A DNA stretch of 64,000 bases, taken from the NCBI GenBank assembly GCA_014841835.1, contig JACYUQ010000004.1:372001-436000 (forward strand), written 5' to 3'. Below, piece by piece: positions 8,750 through 17,501 of this stretch. Every line of letters starts with the position of its first letter. Within the stretch, counting starts at the first letter, position 1. The notes beneath the pieces are model-generated. The model was not told the DNA's origin and made no database searches. It worked only from the letters and a program-made list of their open reading frames with translations. This DNA is from Oxalobacteraceae sp. CFBP 13730. Lineage in GTDB: Bacteria > Pseudomonadota > Gammaproteobacteria > Burkholderiales > Burkholderiaceae_D. Both the position numbers and the translations under genes were made by a program.

Positions 8750-10393
8750 TCAGCGCGCCTGACTCGAATAGCTGCACGACTTGACCGTGCCTTCGATCGG
8801 ATCGCCGAACACCGCATTGGTGCAGGCGGTACGGGTCGTGAACGCCTTGGTGGCGTAGGCGCCGGGCACGCCGTAGCGCACGTCGCGTGTGCCGGTGAAC
8901 GAGCAGGTACCGTTTTCGGCGGCGCATGCGGTCCAGGTCACGGGCGTGGTCGGCGCCGGGGTGGGTGCGCTCGACGCGGTACCGGCATAGCTGCAGGTCT
9001 TGACAGTGCCTTCGATCGGATCACCGAACACGGCGTTCGAGCACTGGACATTGTTGGTGAAGACTTTAACGACCCAGGAATTGCCCGCGCCATAACGTAC
9101 TTCACGCGTGCCGCTGAAACCGCAGGTGGCGTTTTCGTTGGCGCAGGTGGTCCAGGTGGACGGGGATGGCGATGGCGTCGGCGTCGGCGCTGGTGCTGGC
9201 GCCGGGGTACCGCCCGAAGTCAGCGCCGCGTAGGCACCGATATCGCGCGCACTCGCAGTAGGGCGGGTCTCGCCCGATGCCAGGTGCTTGTACTGGGCCA
9301 CTGGCGTCAGGGACACACCGGATGCCGACACGCCCGGCGTCGAACCGGCGTTAATCACCAGCACGTTCGCGATCGGATGCAGATCGAACAGCAGGCGGTT
9401 GATAAAGCCTGGCACGAGCGAGCGGAAGTTGGTCCGGTCGATGGCATTGGCCTGGTTGGTCGCAGCACCGGTGCCGCCAAAGATATTGTTTTGCAGCAGA
9501 ACTGGCGTCGTCACACTGCCGCCGACCAGCACGAAGGTGCCGCGCACGCTGTCGTCGTTCAGGAACGTATTGTTCACCACATACAGATCCTGCTTGGGGT
9601 TGCTTGCGCCTTCATTGCCATAGGCGAGCAAACCGGGGTTGTTGTGGCTGGCCGGTTGGTGGATCACATTGCCGATGACATACGACGTACCGGCATTCGG
9701 CAAGTCGATCTCGTAGCTTGGTTTGCCGGTGCTGCTCGAGAAACGGTTGTAGTTGATCGTGTTGACGCTGGCGCGCGACTTGAGGTTGTGGCCGCCATTG
9801 GCGTCGTGTGAATAGTTGTAGCGGAACGTCAGGCTGCCGACGTGGCCGATATAGACATTGTGGGTGTAACCGTCGCCCCGGCCGTTGGCAGCAAACTCGG
9901 TGTTTTCGATGACGATACTGCTGTTGTCATTGGCGCCGGTCAGGATGCCGTTCTCGTTATCGTGCAGGTATGACGAGCGCAGCGTGAAGTTGGTGCCTTC
10001 TACACGGACTGCGGCGCCATTGCGGTCTGGCACGGATGCACCGGCCATCTCGACGTTTTCCACCGTAGTGTTATTGCCCTGGACAACCCATGTCCCCTTG
10101 CCTTGCGCGTTCTTGCCGGCGGCGTCGATCTTGGGCCGGCCATTCACGCCGCGGATGGTCAGGTTGCTGGCGCTGATGGCGCACACGTCACCGCTATAGG
10201 TTTTCCCGCCGTCGATCTGGATGATATCGCCGGACTGTGCCTTGGCAAAAGCGGCGCAGGGCGCAGCGTAGGTTTTTCCTGGTCCCACCGACAGAGTGGC
10301 GGCAGAAGCGCCGTCGGCTGCGGCGAGCGTTACGAGGAACAAGGCTGACAAGCGGTACGAAGCAGGCACGGCAGATTTTGAACGGAGGGACAT
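8750..10393 (-). CDS. secreted right-handed beta-helix protein with two C-terminal Cys-rich modules
   Basis: This 547-residue exported protein has a signal peptide (about 1-32, ending ASA). A parallel beta-helix region follows (about 40-390, with many N/G-rich turns such as NNTTVENV and NNIFGG), then a Pro/Thr/Ser linker. Two copies of a roughly 55-residue module end the protein. Each has the pattern W..CA.EN..C.F.GTR.VRYG, a later C.NAVFGDP.EGTVK and a final C.Y. The beta-helix suggests polysaccharide binding or lysis (polysaccharide lyase or pectate-lyase-like superfamily). The repeated module looks like a disulfide-bonded carbohydrate-binding appendage. ATG 10393 has AGGA 9 bp upstream. 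No catalytic residue can be assigned. Confidence 0.8.
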   Translation of the reverse strand: MSLRSKSAVPASYRLSALFLVTLAAADGASAATLSVGPGKTYAAPCAAFAKAQSGDIIQIDGGKTYSGDVCAISASNLTIRGVNGRPKIDAAGKNAQGKGTWVVQGNNTTVENVEMAGASVPDRNGAAVRVEGTNFTLRSSYLHDNENGILTGANDNSSIVIENTEFAANGRGDGYTHNVYIGHVGSLTFRYNYSHDANGGHNLKSRASVNTINYNRFSSSTGKPSYEIDLPNAGTSYVIGNVIHQPASHNNPGLLAYGNEGASNPKQDLYVVNNTFLNDDSVRGTFVLVGGSVTTPVLLQNNIFGGTGAATNQANAIDRTNFRSLVPGFINRLLFDLHPIANVLVINAGSTPGVSASGVSLTPVAQYKHLASGETRPTASARDIGAYAALTSGGTPAPAPAPTPTPSPSPSTWTTCANENATCGFSGTREVRYGAGNSWVVKVFTNNVQCSNAVFGDPIEGTVKTCSYAGTASSAPTPAPTTPVTWTACAAENGTCSFTGTRDVRYGVPGAYATKAFTTRTACTNAVFGDPIEGTVKSCSYSSQAR

Positions 10394-10412
10394 GTGTACT
10401 GATCCTGTAAAG

Positions 10413-10426
10413 ATTCCGATAGGAAT
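10413..10426. promoter_or_regulatory. palindrome ATTCC-N4-GGAAT upstream of beta-helix gene
   Basis: A 5+4+5 inverted repeat lies 20-33 bp upstream of the beta-helix start codon. The same pattern, also followed by TT, recurs at 62177-62190 ahead of the HPr-rel-A operon. It could be a shared operator. The function is inferred only from symmetry and position. Confidence 0.3.
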
Positions 10427-10629
10427 TTATTTCGACTGGAGGCTGTGCAGGATAAGGTATTTATTTGTTCCGTTTTGTAAGCAATTGTTACTTTACTTTT
10501 AAATCAAGATGACATATATGATAAATCTAGAGGTTTAAAAGAAACACAACGAATTGTTCAATTACTACACGATCAGTATGACTCTGGCAGGTTGTCGTGC
10601 TGCGCTGGAAGTAAAACTGTCAGATAAAC

Positions 10630-10655
10630 AAAAAGCGCCGTATGCGGCGCTTTTT
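10630..10655. terminator. rho-independent terminator after cytochrome c gene
   Basis: An 11-bp stem (AAAAAGCGCCG with its complement) and a TATG loop give a T-rich tail on either strand. It lies 22 bp beyond the stop codon of the minus-strand cytochrome gene. Confidence 0.8.
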
Positions 10656-10677
10656 GTTTGCGAATATTGGCGATGCT

Positions 10678-11601
10678 TTATTTAACTGCCGCCACCATGT
10701 AGTCCACGGCAGCCTTGACGTCGGCATCGGGAAGCGCTGAGCCACCTTTTGGCGGCATGACACCGGCTTTCCCCTGAAATCCCTTGATGGCGTGGTCATA
10801 CAAGACTGACGCACCCTGACCGACACGCGCGCTCCACGCCACCTTGTCGCCAAACTTCGGCGCGCCTGCAATACCGGCGCCATGGCAGGCAATGCATGCT
10901 GTGTCATAGGCTTTCTTGCCGGTATCGGCACTGGCCACGGCCGGGCCGGCAACTGGCGTGGCTGCTGCCATGGGAGCGGCAGCCACCGGGATGGCGGCTG
11001 GCGCTGCAGCGACCGGCGCACCAGCCGTCGCAGCGGCGGCGCCATCCGCAACGGGCGCAGCGGCAGACGCAGCGCCAGCGGCAGCAGCGGGTGCGGGCGC
11101 AGCCGGCTCCTTGAAGCTGGCGCCACTTTGATTGGTCATGAACACCACGGCGCGCGCCACTTCGAGATCATCCAGATCAGGGTTGCCGCCCTTGGCCGGC
11201 ATGGCGCGGATGCCTTCGATTGCGTGCGTGACCAGCGTCGCGTAACCCTGCTCCAGGCGAGTCGCCCAGGCAGCTTTGTCGCCCGTCTTGGGGGAGCTTG
11301 CCATGCCGCTGTCGTGGCAGGCGGCGCAGGTGGCCGTGTACACGGCGCCACCTGCCAGCAGGACACGCGGCGTATTGGCGTCGCGCAGTGTGAAACCTGC
11401 ATCGGAGACGGGGCGGATGCGCGCGGCAATCGCTTCGGCGCTCTGGGCATTGCTGCCAGCGCCGGTGGTCGACGCATTGGTGACGAAGGTGACGAGCAGG
11501 ATGATGCCGAGGACAATAACTAGGAAGAACCCCGCGACAGCAACCACGAGCTGTTTTGGCGTACGAATGAGGGATTCGTGGTCGTGCTGTGCGTCGCTCA
11601 T
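10678..11601 (-). CDS. membrane-anchored dihaem cytochrome c (c5 type)
   Basis: This 307-residue electron carrier has a short cytoplasmic N-terminus, one membrane segment (about 18-41), a first class I cytochrome c domain with haem site CAACH (92-96), an Ala/Pro-rich flexible linker (about 165-225) and a second domain with CIACH (236-240). Each domain has a later Met-Pro segment (AMPAKGG, MPPKGG) that would supply the axial Met. The haem domains would face the periplasm and pass electrons in the respiratory chain. Start ATG 11601 has AAGGAAAT directly upstream. A monocistronic arrangement is suggested by its own promoter-like site and terminator. Confidence 0.92.
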   Translation of the reverse strand: MSDAQHDHESLIRTPKQLVVAVAGFFLVIVLGIILLVTFVTNASTTGAGSNAQSAEAIAARIRPVSDAGFTLRDANTPRVLLAGGAVYTATCAACHDSGMASSPKTGDKAAWATRLEQGYATLVTHAIEGIRAMPAKGGNPDLDDLEVARAVVFMTNQSGASFKEPAAPAPAAAAGAASAAAPVADGAAAATAGAPVAAAPAAIPVAAAPMAAATPVAGPAVASADTGKKAYDTACIACHGAGIAGAPKFGDKVAWSARVGQGASVLYDHAIKGFQGKAGVMPPKGGSALPDADVKAAVDYMVAAVK

Positions 11602-11683
11602 GATTTCCTTAATTCAATTAAAAAAACCGGCCACTGAGGCGCTGCGATCTAGTGGCTTTTTTGCAAGTGCCGTCGAGCATCTT

Positions 11684-11712
11684 ATTATAGTGTAAACCTG
11701 TATTGATGCCAG
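11684..11712 (-). promoter_or_regulatory. candidate sigma-70 promoter of the cytochrome c gene
   Basis: On the minus strand a CTGGCA -35 box (11707-11712, 4 of 6 to consensus) and a perfect TATAAT -10 box (11684-11689) are separated by 17 bp. The predicted start near 11677 would leave a leader of about 75 nt before ATG 11601. Confidence 0.5.
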
Positions 11713-11733
11713 GGTTTTTCGGCCGCTGCCCAT

Positions 11734-11761
11734 GGACGTACTCGACGAAAGACTGTATCCT
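11734..11761 (+). promoter_or_regulatory. candidate tRNA promoter
   Basis: TGGACG (11734-11739) and TATCCT (11756-11761) are 16 bp apart and are followed by a GC-rich discriminator. The -10 box ends 17 bp before the tRNA. Both boxes are imperfect. Confidence 0.35.
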
Positions 11762-11778
11762 TCGCTACGCTTGCCAGT

Positions 11779-11854
11779 GCGGCTGTAGCTCAGTGGATAG
11801 AGTATTGGCCTCCGAAGCCAAGGGTCGCTGGTTCGATTCCAGCCAGCCGCACCA
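11779..11854 (+). tRNA. tRNA-Arg (anticodon CCG)
   Basis: This 76-nt cloverleaf has acceptor stem GCGGCTG/CAGCCGC, a D-arm around AGCTCAGTGGATAGAGT, anticodon stem TTGGC/GCCAA with loop CTCCGAA (CCG at positions 34-36), the T-arm CTGGTTCGATTCCAG, discriminator A and an encoded CCA end. Confidence 0.96.
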
Positions 11855-12549
11855 ATTTGGCATCTTGCCATGCTGTTTCTCCGTCGTTGGCGTTGTGTTG
11901 TGACGCTTGTCCGGCAGTCGTACCTCTTCTTGTCACTCCCACATCAGTTCAGGTTCCGCTGTGTCTTATTGACCACGTCCTGCCTGCATGTCTTTGTTGT
12001 TCATCAAATTATTCTGAAATCTATAGCGCACGATTACAGTCTTTGCGTGGCTTTATGCACGGTCAGTGCTAAAATCCCTCGACTTTATTGCATATGGGAA
12101 CTAATGTTGTCTTTTGATGCAACTGTACTGACGAACTCACAGAGTCTGGTCGGACGCGTGTTGCAACAAGCTGACGGGACAGCAGCCTGTCGTTGAGTGG
12201 CCAGGTGTTTCCATGCTATATTGAATGTTAAAAATATGTCAAAACAATAACTTAAAAATGATGTTGATCTTGCAAGAAATTCATTGCGACGTCGGATCAT
12301 GGAATAATTTCCCAGATTGACCTCGTCTTCATGGCGTTACCAGGTTACCCGCTGTAAGGCGGTGTCGTCAGGAACCCATGCGCGTATTTCAACGTGTAAC
12401 GTTTCGTGTGGTTGCCGTTGTATTGGTTGACAATTAATCGAAGAAGTTAGTAACTGCCAACACAGGCAACGGTGGTGCAGCGGGTGTACGACGCGTGCAT
12501 TCGGCATCTCGGCATGCAGTAAGCGTAATCATCAATTCTGGGGAATAAC
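11855..12549. other. 695-bp gene-free region upstream of the XrtA cluster
   Basis: I see no convincing gene here. The stretch is less GC-rich than its surroundings, and the short frames have no ribosome-binding sites or family resemblance. It probably carries the regulatory region of the priming transferase gene. A TTGACA box lies at 12427-12432 without a clear -10, and a degenerate sigma-54-like site lies at 12464-12479. Confidence 0.5.
12464..12479 (+). promoter_or_regulatory. weak sigma-54-like -24/-12 site before the priming transferase gene
   Basis: The GG and GC doublets are correctly spaced by 12 bp, and 8 of the 12 consensus positions match. The site is 70 bp upstream of ATG 12550. 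The weak -24 flank means that a chance match is possible. The nearby NtrC-type regulator gene prsR makes it worth noting. Confidence 0.25.
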
Positions 12550-13953
12550 ATGTTTCGGATCTCTAACCACTACGTGTCGAAGATCGTTTTCGTCCTGCTA
12601 TTCGTGGAAATATTGATCCTGTTGGGCGCCGCCTATGCAGGCGCAGCCATGCGTTTTCTCGACATCGGCGCACCGCTCACGCACGACCAGTTCGATCACT
12701 TCCTGGCGTCGGCCGTCGCATTTGCCGTGGCAGTCAGCTTCAGCATGAGCGCCATGGGCATGTACCAGCTCGATTTCGACGAAGGCTTGCGCCATCCGTT
12801 CTTCATGAAGCTGATGCCGGCGTTCCTGATGGGCTTCCTGATCCTGACGCTGGTGTTCTACGTCGCCCCCGACCTGTACTTCGGTCGTGGCATCCTGCTG
12901 CTGGGCTTCGGCCTTGCTGCCGCCGGGATCTTCATCGCGCGCATTATCTTCTTCAAGACATCCGAATTGCGCCTGATGCAGTCGCGCATCCTGTTCCTGG
13001 GCAACGGTGCGTTGGCCAAGGAGTGCAGCGACCTGGCCGTCAACAAGAACAGCTACCACCGCTACAAGGTCGTCGGCTTCATTCCCGTGGGCAGCGACGA
13101 GATGTGCGTGCCGGCCGCCGATGTACTCAAGGTGCGTGAAGGCGACTCGCTCGTCAAGATGGCGACCCAGTACGGCGCGCAGGAAATCGTGGTGTCGGTG
13201 CAGAACCGGCGCGGCAGCTTCCCGATCAAGGAACTGCTCGACTGCAAGCTGCAAGGCGTGAAGGTGACCGATGCCGCCACGTTCTTCGAGCGCGAAACCT
13301 GCCAGATCCGGGTCGATTCGCTGCAGCCGAGCTGGCTGGTATTCGGCGGTGGCTTCGACCAGAGCTTCATCCGTACCTTCATGAAGCGCGGGTTTGACCT
13401 GATCTGCAGCACCCTGATCATGGCCGTGACGTTCCCGATCATGCTGGGCGCGGCGCTGGCCGTGTGGCTGGAAGACCGCAACCCCGTGTTCTATTCGCAG
13501 GAGCGGGTCGGCAAGGATGGCAAGATTTTCCGCGTGCACAAGTTCCGCAGCATGCGTGCCGATGCCGAAAAAGGCGGTACGCCACAGTGGGCGGCCCAGA
13601 ACGATCCGCGCGTGACGCGTGTCGGTAACTTCATGCGCAAGACCCGGATCGACGAGCTGCCGCAAATCCTGAACGTGTTCAAGGGTGACATGTCGTTCGT
13701 TGGCCCGCGCCCCGAGCGCGCCTACTTCGTCGAGCAGCTGATCGAAGTGGTTCCATATTACAATGTCCGTCATAGCATCAAGCCAGGCATTACCGGTTGG
13801 GCGCAGGTGCGTTATGGTTATGGATCGTCGGCCGAGGATGCATTGCAGAAATTGCAGTACGACCTCTACTACGTCAAGAACAACAGCCTGTTCCTGGACG
13901 TACTCATCCTGATCAATACGCTCAAGGTCGTGCTGTTCCGTAGCGGACGCTGA
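12550..13953 (+). CDS. XrtA/PEP-CTERM system undecaprenyl-phosphate sugar phosphotransferase (priming enzyme)
   Basis: This 467-residue membrane enzyme starts polysaccharide repeat-unit synthesis by moving a sugar phosphate from a nucleotide sugar to undecaprenyl phosphate. Four hydrophobic segments occupy about residues 10-135. A central Rossmann-like region (about 145-260) and a fifth membrane segment (about 285-305) precede the bacterial sugar transferase domain, whose marks are KRGFDL, the HKFRSM box, KTRIDELPQ and FVGPRPER. It matches the TIGR03013-type transferase tied to exosortase A loci. ATG 12550 has TGGGGA just upstream. It opens the regulatory/EPS block with prsK and prsR. Confidence 0.93.
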   Translation: MFRISNHYVSKIVFVLLFVEILILLGAAYAGAAMRFLDIGAPLTHDQFDHFLASAVAFAVAVSFSMSAMGMYQLDFDEGLRHPFFMKLMPAFLMGFLILTLVFYVAPDLYFGRGILLLGFGLAAAGIFIARIIFFKTSELRLMQSRILFLGNGALAKECSDLAVNKNSYHRYKVVGFIPVGSDEMCVPAADVLKVREGDSLVKMATQYGAQEIVVSVQNRRGSFPIKELLDCKLQGVKVTDAATFFERETCQIRVDSLQPSWLVFGGGFDQSFIRTFMKRGFDLICSTLIMAVTFPIMLGAALAVWLEDRNPVFYSQERVGKDGKIFRVHKFRSMRADAEKGGTPQWAAQNDPRVTRVGNFMRKTRIDELPQILNVFKGDMSFVGPRPERAYFVEQLIEVVPYYNVRHSIKPGITGWAQVRYGYGSSAEDALQKLQYDLYYVKNNSLFLDVLILINTLKVVLFRSGR

Positions 13954-14050
13954 TCATCCCGGATCGACCTGTGGTGTGCGCACTGCAGGTCGCCGGCTTT
14001 AACGTTTCTGTCCCGAATTTTTCAATGGTCGTTTTCATGGATGGCATACG

Positions 14051-16123
14051 TTGACCACCATTGCCGTCTATAGCTATAGCATTGCCGCCATCGGTTTCTT
14101 GTTGCTGATCGGCCTGCTGTTCACCATCTGGCGCGGCCGCACGCAGGTTGCCGCCATTGCTCTCGCGTGCGGATTCACCGCGCTCTGGTCCGCCTCACTG
14201 GCCGGGCAGGCCGCCACCGGCCACGAGTTGTGGTCGGTCTGGACCGACACCCTCGAAATCCTGCGCAGCGCCGCCTGGTGCATCGTGCTGCTGCTGTTGC
14301 TGGGCAACTCGCGCGATCCGGCCAGCCGCTGGCCGTTCAGCCTGCGCACGCCCATCTTCATCGGCGCCGTCTGCTATGGAATCCTGCTGCTGGTGACGGT
14401 GCTGGTGCGGACCGACCTGATGCTCAACCTCGAAGGCGGCCTGCTGCCCAACGTCACGGCGCGCGTGTGCCAGGCGGTGCTCGGCATGCTGCTCGTCGAG
14501 CAGGTCTACCGCAACAAGACGATCCAGGAGCGCTGGGCCATCAAGTTCGCGTGCCTTGGCATTGGCGCGATGTTCGCCTACGACTTCTACATGTACAGCC
14601 AGGCGATGCTGTTCCACGACATGCACCCGGACACCTGGGCCGCGCGCGGTATCGTCAATGCACTGGCCATGCCGCTGATCGGCACCGCCGTCAAGCGCAG
14701 CACGTCGCGCTCCAACGCGCTGGTGCTGTCGCGCCGCGTGATGTTCCATTCGACCGCGCTGTTCGGCTCGGCCATCTACCTGCTGGCGATGGGGTTCGCC
14801 GGCTACTACCTGCGCTATTTTGGCGGCAGCTGGGGCGGCGTGATGCAGGTCGCGTTCCTGTGCGGCGCCTTGCTGCTGCTGACCGGCACCCTGTTCTCGG
14901 GCACCTTCCGCGCCTGGCTCAAGGTCTTCATCAGCAAGCATTTCTACAGCTACGGCTACGACTACCGCGAAGAATGGATGCGCTTCACGCGTACCCTGTC
15001 GTCTGACAGCACCCACATCGGCGAGCGTGCGATCGAGGCGGTTGGCGCACTGGTCGAAAGTCCGGGGGGCGTGTTGTGGCAGCGCCGCGACGGCGATGGC
15101 GGCCACTATCAGCCGGTGGCGGGGTGGCAAGCCACCAGCACCGCGACCGAGCCGGCCGATTCGAATTTCTGCCACTTCCTGGAAACCACCCAGTGGGTGA
15201 TCGACCTGCGCGAATACGCGGCCCTGCCCGAAAAATACGGCGAGCTGGTGTTGCCGTCGTGGCTCGTCGCGTTTCCGCGCGGCTGGCTGGTGGTGCCCCT
15301 GATCATGCATGGCAAGCTGTTCGGCTTTGTGGTGCTGCAGGATGCGCGCAGCCCCGTGTCGCTGAACTGGGAAGTGTTCGACCTGCTCGAAATCGCCGGC
15401 AGCCAGGCTGCCAGTTATCTGGCGCAGCAGGATGCCGCCAACGAGCTGATGGTGGCGCGCCAGTTCGAGTCGTTCAACCGCATGTCGACCTTCGTCGTAC
15501 ACGACCTGAAAAACCTGGTGGCCCAGCTGTCGCTGATGAACGCGAACGCCGAAAGGCATCGCGACAATCCCGAGTTCCAGCGCGATATGCTCGATACCGT
15601 GACACACTCGGTCGACAAGATGAAAATGATGCTGCAAAAGCTCAGCCGCAACGATGCGCCGGAACGGCCATTGCCGCTGCGCGTCGAGAACGTGGTGCGC
15701 CAGGCGATTGCGCTCAAGAGTGCGTTCGAGCCGCATCCGGTGCTGGACGTGGTCGATGCGGGCCTCCTGGTGCTGGCCGATGGCGAGCGCCTCGAGCGCG
15801 TGCTGGGCCACCTGATCCAGAACGCGATCGAAGCCACGCCGCGCAGCGGCCGTGTCAGCGTATCGATTGCCCGCGCGGGCGCGGAGGTCGCCGTGACCGT
15901 GGCCGATACCGGCGCCGGCATGAGCGAGGAATTCATCCGCGAACGGCTGTTCAAGCCATTCGAATCGACCAAGCCGGCCGGCATGGGCATCGGCGTGTTC
16001 GAAAGCCGGGAATACATCCACGAATTGGGCGGGGCGCTGGCATTGACCAGCGTGCCTGCGCAGGGAAGCACATTTACCGTCACGTTGCCGCTGTACCGCG
16101 AGGCCAACGAGCGCGCTGCGTGA
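14051..16123 (+). CDS. prsK: XrtA/PEP-CTERM system sensor histidine kinase PrsK
   Basis: This 690-residue membrane sensor kinase has about eight hydrophobic segments in residues 1-285, a GAF-like sensor region (about 310-465), the dimerisation/phosphoacceptor helix with His484 in VVHDLKNLV, and an ATPase domain with the N box (LIQNAIEA), the G1 box (DTGAGMS) and a later G2-type segment. It would phosphorylate the partner PrsR, encoded 13 bp downstream. The start must be TTG 14051, because the nearby ATG codons at 14038-14041 are out of frame. The membrane segment begins at once, as in other PrsK proteins. The signal sensed is unknown. Confidence 0.93.
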   Translation: MTTIAVYSYSIAAIGFLLLIGLLFTIWRGRTQVAAIALACGFTALWSASLAGQAATGHELWSVWTDTLEILRSAAWCIVLLLLLGNSRDPASRWPFSLRTPIFIGAVCYGILLLVTVLVRTDLMLNLEGGLLPNVTARVCQAVLGMLLVEQVYRNKTIQERWAIKFACLGIGAMFAYDFYMYSQAMLFHDMHPDTWAARGIVNALAMPLIGTAVKRSTSRSNALVLSRRVMFHSTALFGSAIYLLAMGFAGYYLRYFGGSWGGVMQVAFLCGALLLLTGTLFSGTFRAWLKVFISKHFYSYGYDYREEWMRFTRTLSSDSTHIGERAIEAVGALVESPGGVLWQRRDGDGGHYQPVAGWQATSTATEPADSNFCHFLETTQWVIDLREYAALPEKYGELVLPSWLVAFPRGWLVVPLIMHGKLFGFVVLQDARSPVSLNWEVFDLLEIAGSQAASYLAQQDAANELMVARQFESFNRMSTFVVHDLKNLVAQLSLMNANAERHRDNPEFQRDMLDTVTHSVDKMKMMLQKLSRNDAPERPLPLRVENVVRQAIALKSAFEPHPVLDVVDAGLLVLADGERLERVLGHLIQNAIEATPRSGRVSVSIARAGAEVAVTVADTGAGMSEEFIRERLFKPFESTKPAGMGIGVFESREYIHELGGALALTSVPAQGSTFTVTLPLYREANERAA

Positions 16124-16136
16124 CGAAAGGACAACC

Positions 16137-17501
16137 GTGAGCCAAAACAAACCGAAACTGCTGATCATCGAAGACGACCCGGGCCTGCAAAAGCAGCTGC
16201 GCTGGAGTTTCGACGCCTATGACGTGGTGGTCGCCGACGACCGCGAAAGCGCGCTGGCGCAGATCCGCCGCCATGAGCCGGCCGTGGTCACGATGGACCT
16301 GGGCCTGCCGCCCGACCCGGACGGCTCGACCGAAGGGCTGGCCACGCTGCAGCAGATCCTGGCGCTGGCGCCGGAAACGCGCGTGATCGTCCTCACCGGT
16401 AACCAGGACCGCGCCAATGCGGTCAAGGCGATCGCCATGGGCGCCTACGATTTCCACCAGAAGCCGCCCGAGCCGGAAGTGCTCAACCTGGTCATCCAGC
16501 GCGCGTTCTTCCTGCACAACCTGCAGGAAGAAAACCGCCGCATGTCCTCCAGTCAGGCCGATTCGCCGATGGCCGGCGTGATCAGCCGTGACCCCGGCAT
16601 GCTCAAGCTGTGCCGCAGCATCGAGAAGGTCGCCCCGACCTCGGCCTCGGTCATGCTGCTGGGCGAATCGGGCACCGGCAAGGAAGTGCTGGCGCGCGCG
16701 GTGCACGCGATCTCGCCGCGCGCCAAGGAGCGCTTCGTGGCGATCAACTGCGCCGCGATCCCCGAGAACCTGCTTGAGAGCGAATTGTTCGGCTACGAAA
16801 AAGGCGCCTTCACCGGCGCGGCCAAGCAGACCAAGGGCAAGGTCGAACTGGCCCATGGCGGCACGTTCTTCCTCGATGAAGTGGGCGATCTGCCGATGGC
16901 GCTGCAGGCCAAGCTGCTGCGCTTTTTGCAGGAGCGTGTGATCGAGCGTATCGGCGGCCATGAAGAAATCGCCGTCGACGTGCGCATCGTCTGCGCAACC
17001 CACCAGAAGCTCAAGGAACTGTGCAGTACCGGGCGCTTCCGCGAAGACTTGTATTACCGCCTGTCCGAGATCGTCGTGACGATTCCGCCGCTGCGCAACC
17101 GCCAGGGCGATGCGGCCCTGCTGGCGCACCACTTCAAGAACAAGTTCTGCGCCCAGGAGTCGCGCCCGACGCTGCATTTTTCGCCGGACGCGATCGCGGC
17201 GATCGAAGGCTACGCCTGGCCGGGCAATGTGCGCGAGATGGAAAACTGCGTCAAGCGCGCCGTGATCATGGCCGATGGGCCGACCATCGTGGCCGACGAC
17301 CTGGGTCTGCCCGAAGGCGACACGCCGGTCGAGGAACCGCTGAACCTGCGCCAGGTGCGCGATGAGGCCGAGCAGGGCGCCATCGTGAAGGCGCTGGCGC
17401 GGGTGGATGGCAATATCGTCAAGGCGTCCGAAATGCTGGGCATCAGCCGCCCGACGATGTATGACCTGATGAACCGCCACGGCATCAAGAGCAGTACATG
17501 A
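16137..17501 (+). CDS. prsR: XrtA/PEP-CTERM system sigma-54-dependent response regulator PrsR
   Basis: This 454-residue NtrC-family activator has a receiver domain with the phosphoacceptor Asp54 in VTMDLGLP. Its AAA+ sigma-54 interaction domain has Walker A GESGTGK (176-182) and the sigma-54-contacting GAFTGA loop (223-228). The C-terminal Fis-type helix-turn-helix has [15 protein letters not shown]. The GTG 16137 start has GAAAGGA (16125-16131) in good position. It should switch on RpoN-dependent promoters when phosphorylated by PrsK. Work in Zoogloea links PrsK, PrsR and RpoN to expression of PEP-CTERM proteins. Targets in this genome are inferred. Its stop overlaps the next start (ATGA). 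Confidence 0.95.
   Translation: MSQNKPKLLIIEDDPGLQKQLRWSFDAYDVVVADDRESALAQIRRHEPAVVTMDLGLPPDPDGSTEGLATLQQILALAPETRVIVLTGNQDRANAVKAIAMGAYDFHQKPPEPEVLNLVIQRAFFLHNLQEENRRMSSSQADSPMAGVISRDPGMLKLCRSIEKVAPTSASVMLLGESGTGKEVLARAVHAISPRAKERFVAINCAAIPENLLESELFGYEKGAFTGAAKQTKGKVELAHGGTFFLDEVGDLPMALQAKLLRFLQERVIERIGGHEEIAVDVRIVCATHQKLKELCSTGRFREDLYYRLSEIVVTIPPLRNRQGDAALLAHHFKNKFCAQESRPTLHFSPDAIAAIEGYAWPGNVREMENCVKRAVIMADGPTIVADDLGLPEGDTPVEEPLNLRQVRDEAEQGAIVKALARVDGNIVKASEMLGISRPTMYDLMNRHGIKSST

Noticed and set aside
11856..11872. TGGCAT...GC sigma-54-like site right after the tRNA
   Set aside because: The GG and GC doublets are 13 bp apart instead of 12, and spacing is strict for sigma-54.
11779..12549. 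tRNA-Arg as integration site of a mobile island carrying the EPS genes
   Set aside because: No integrase gene is present and I see no repeat of the tRNA 3' end elsewhere in the window.
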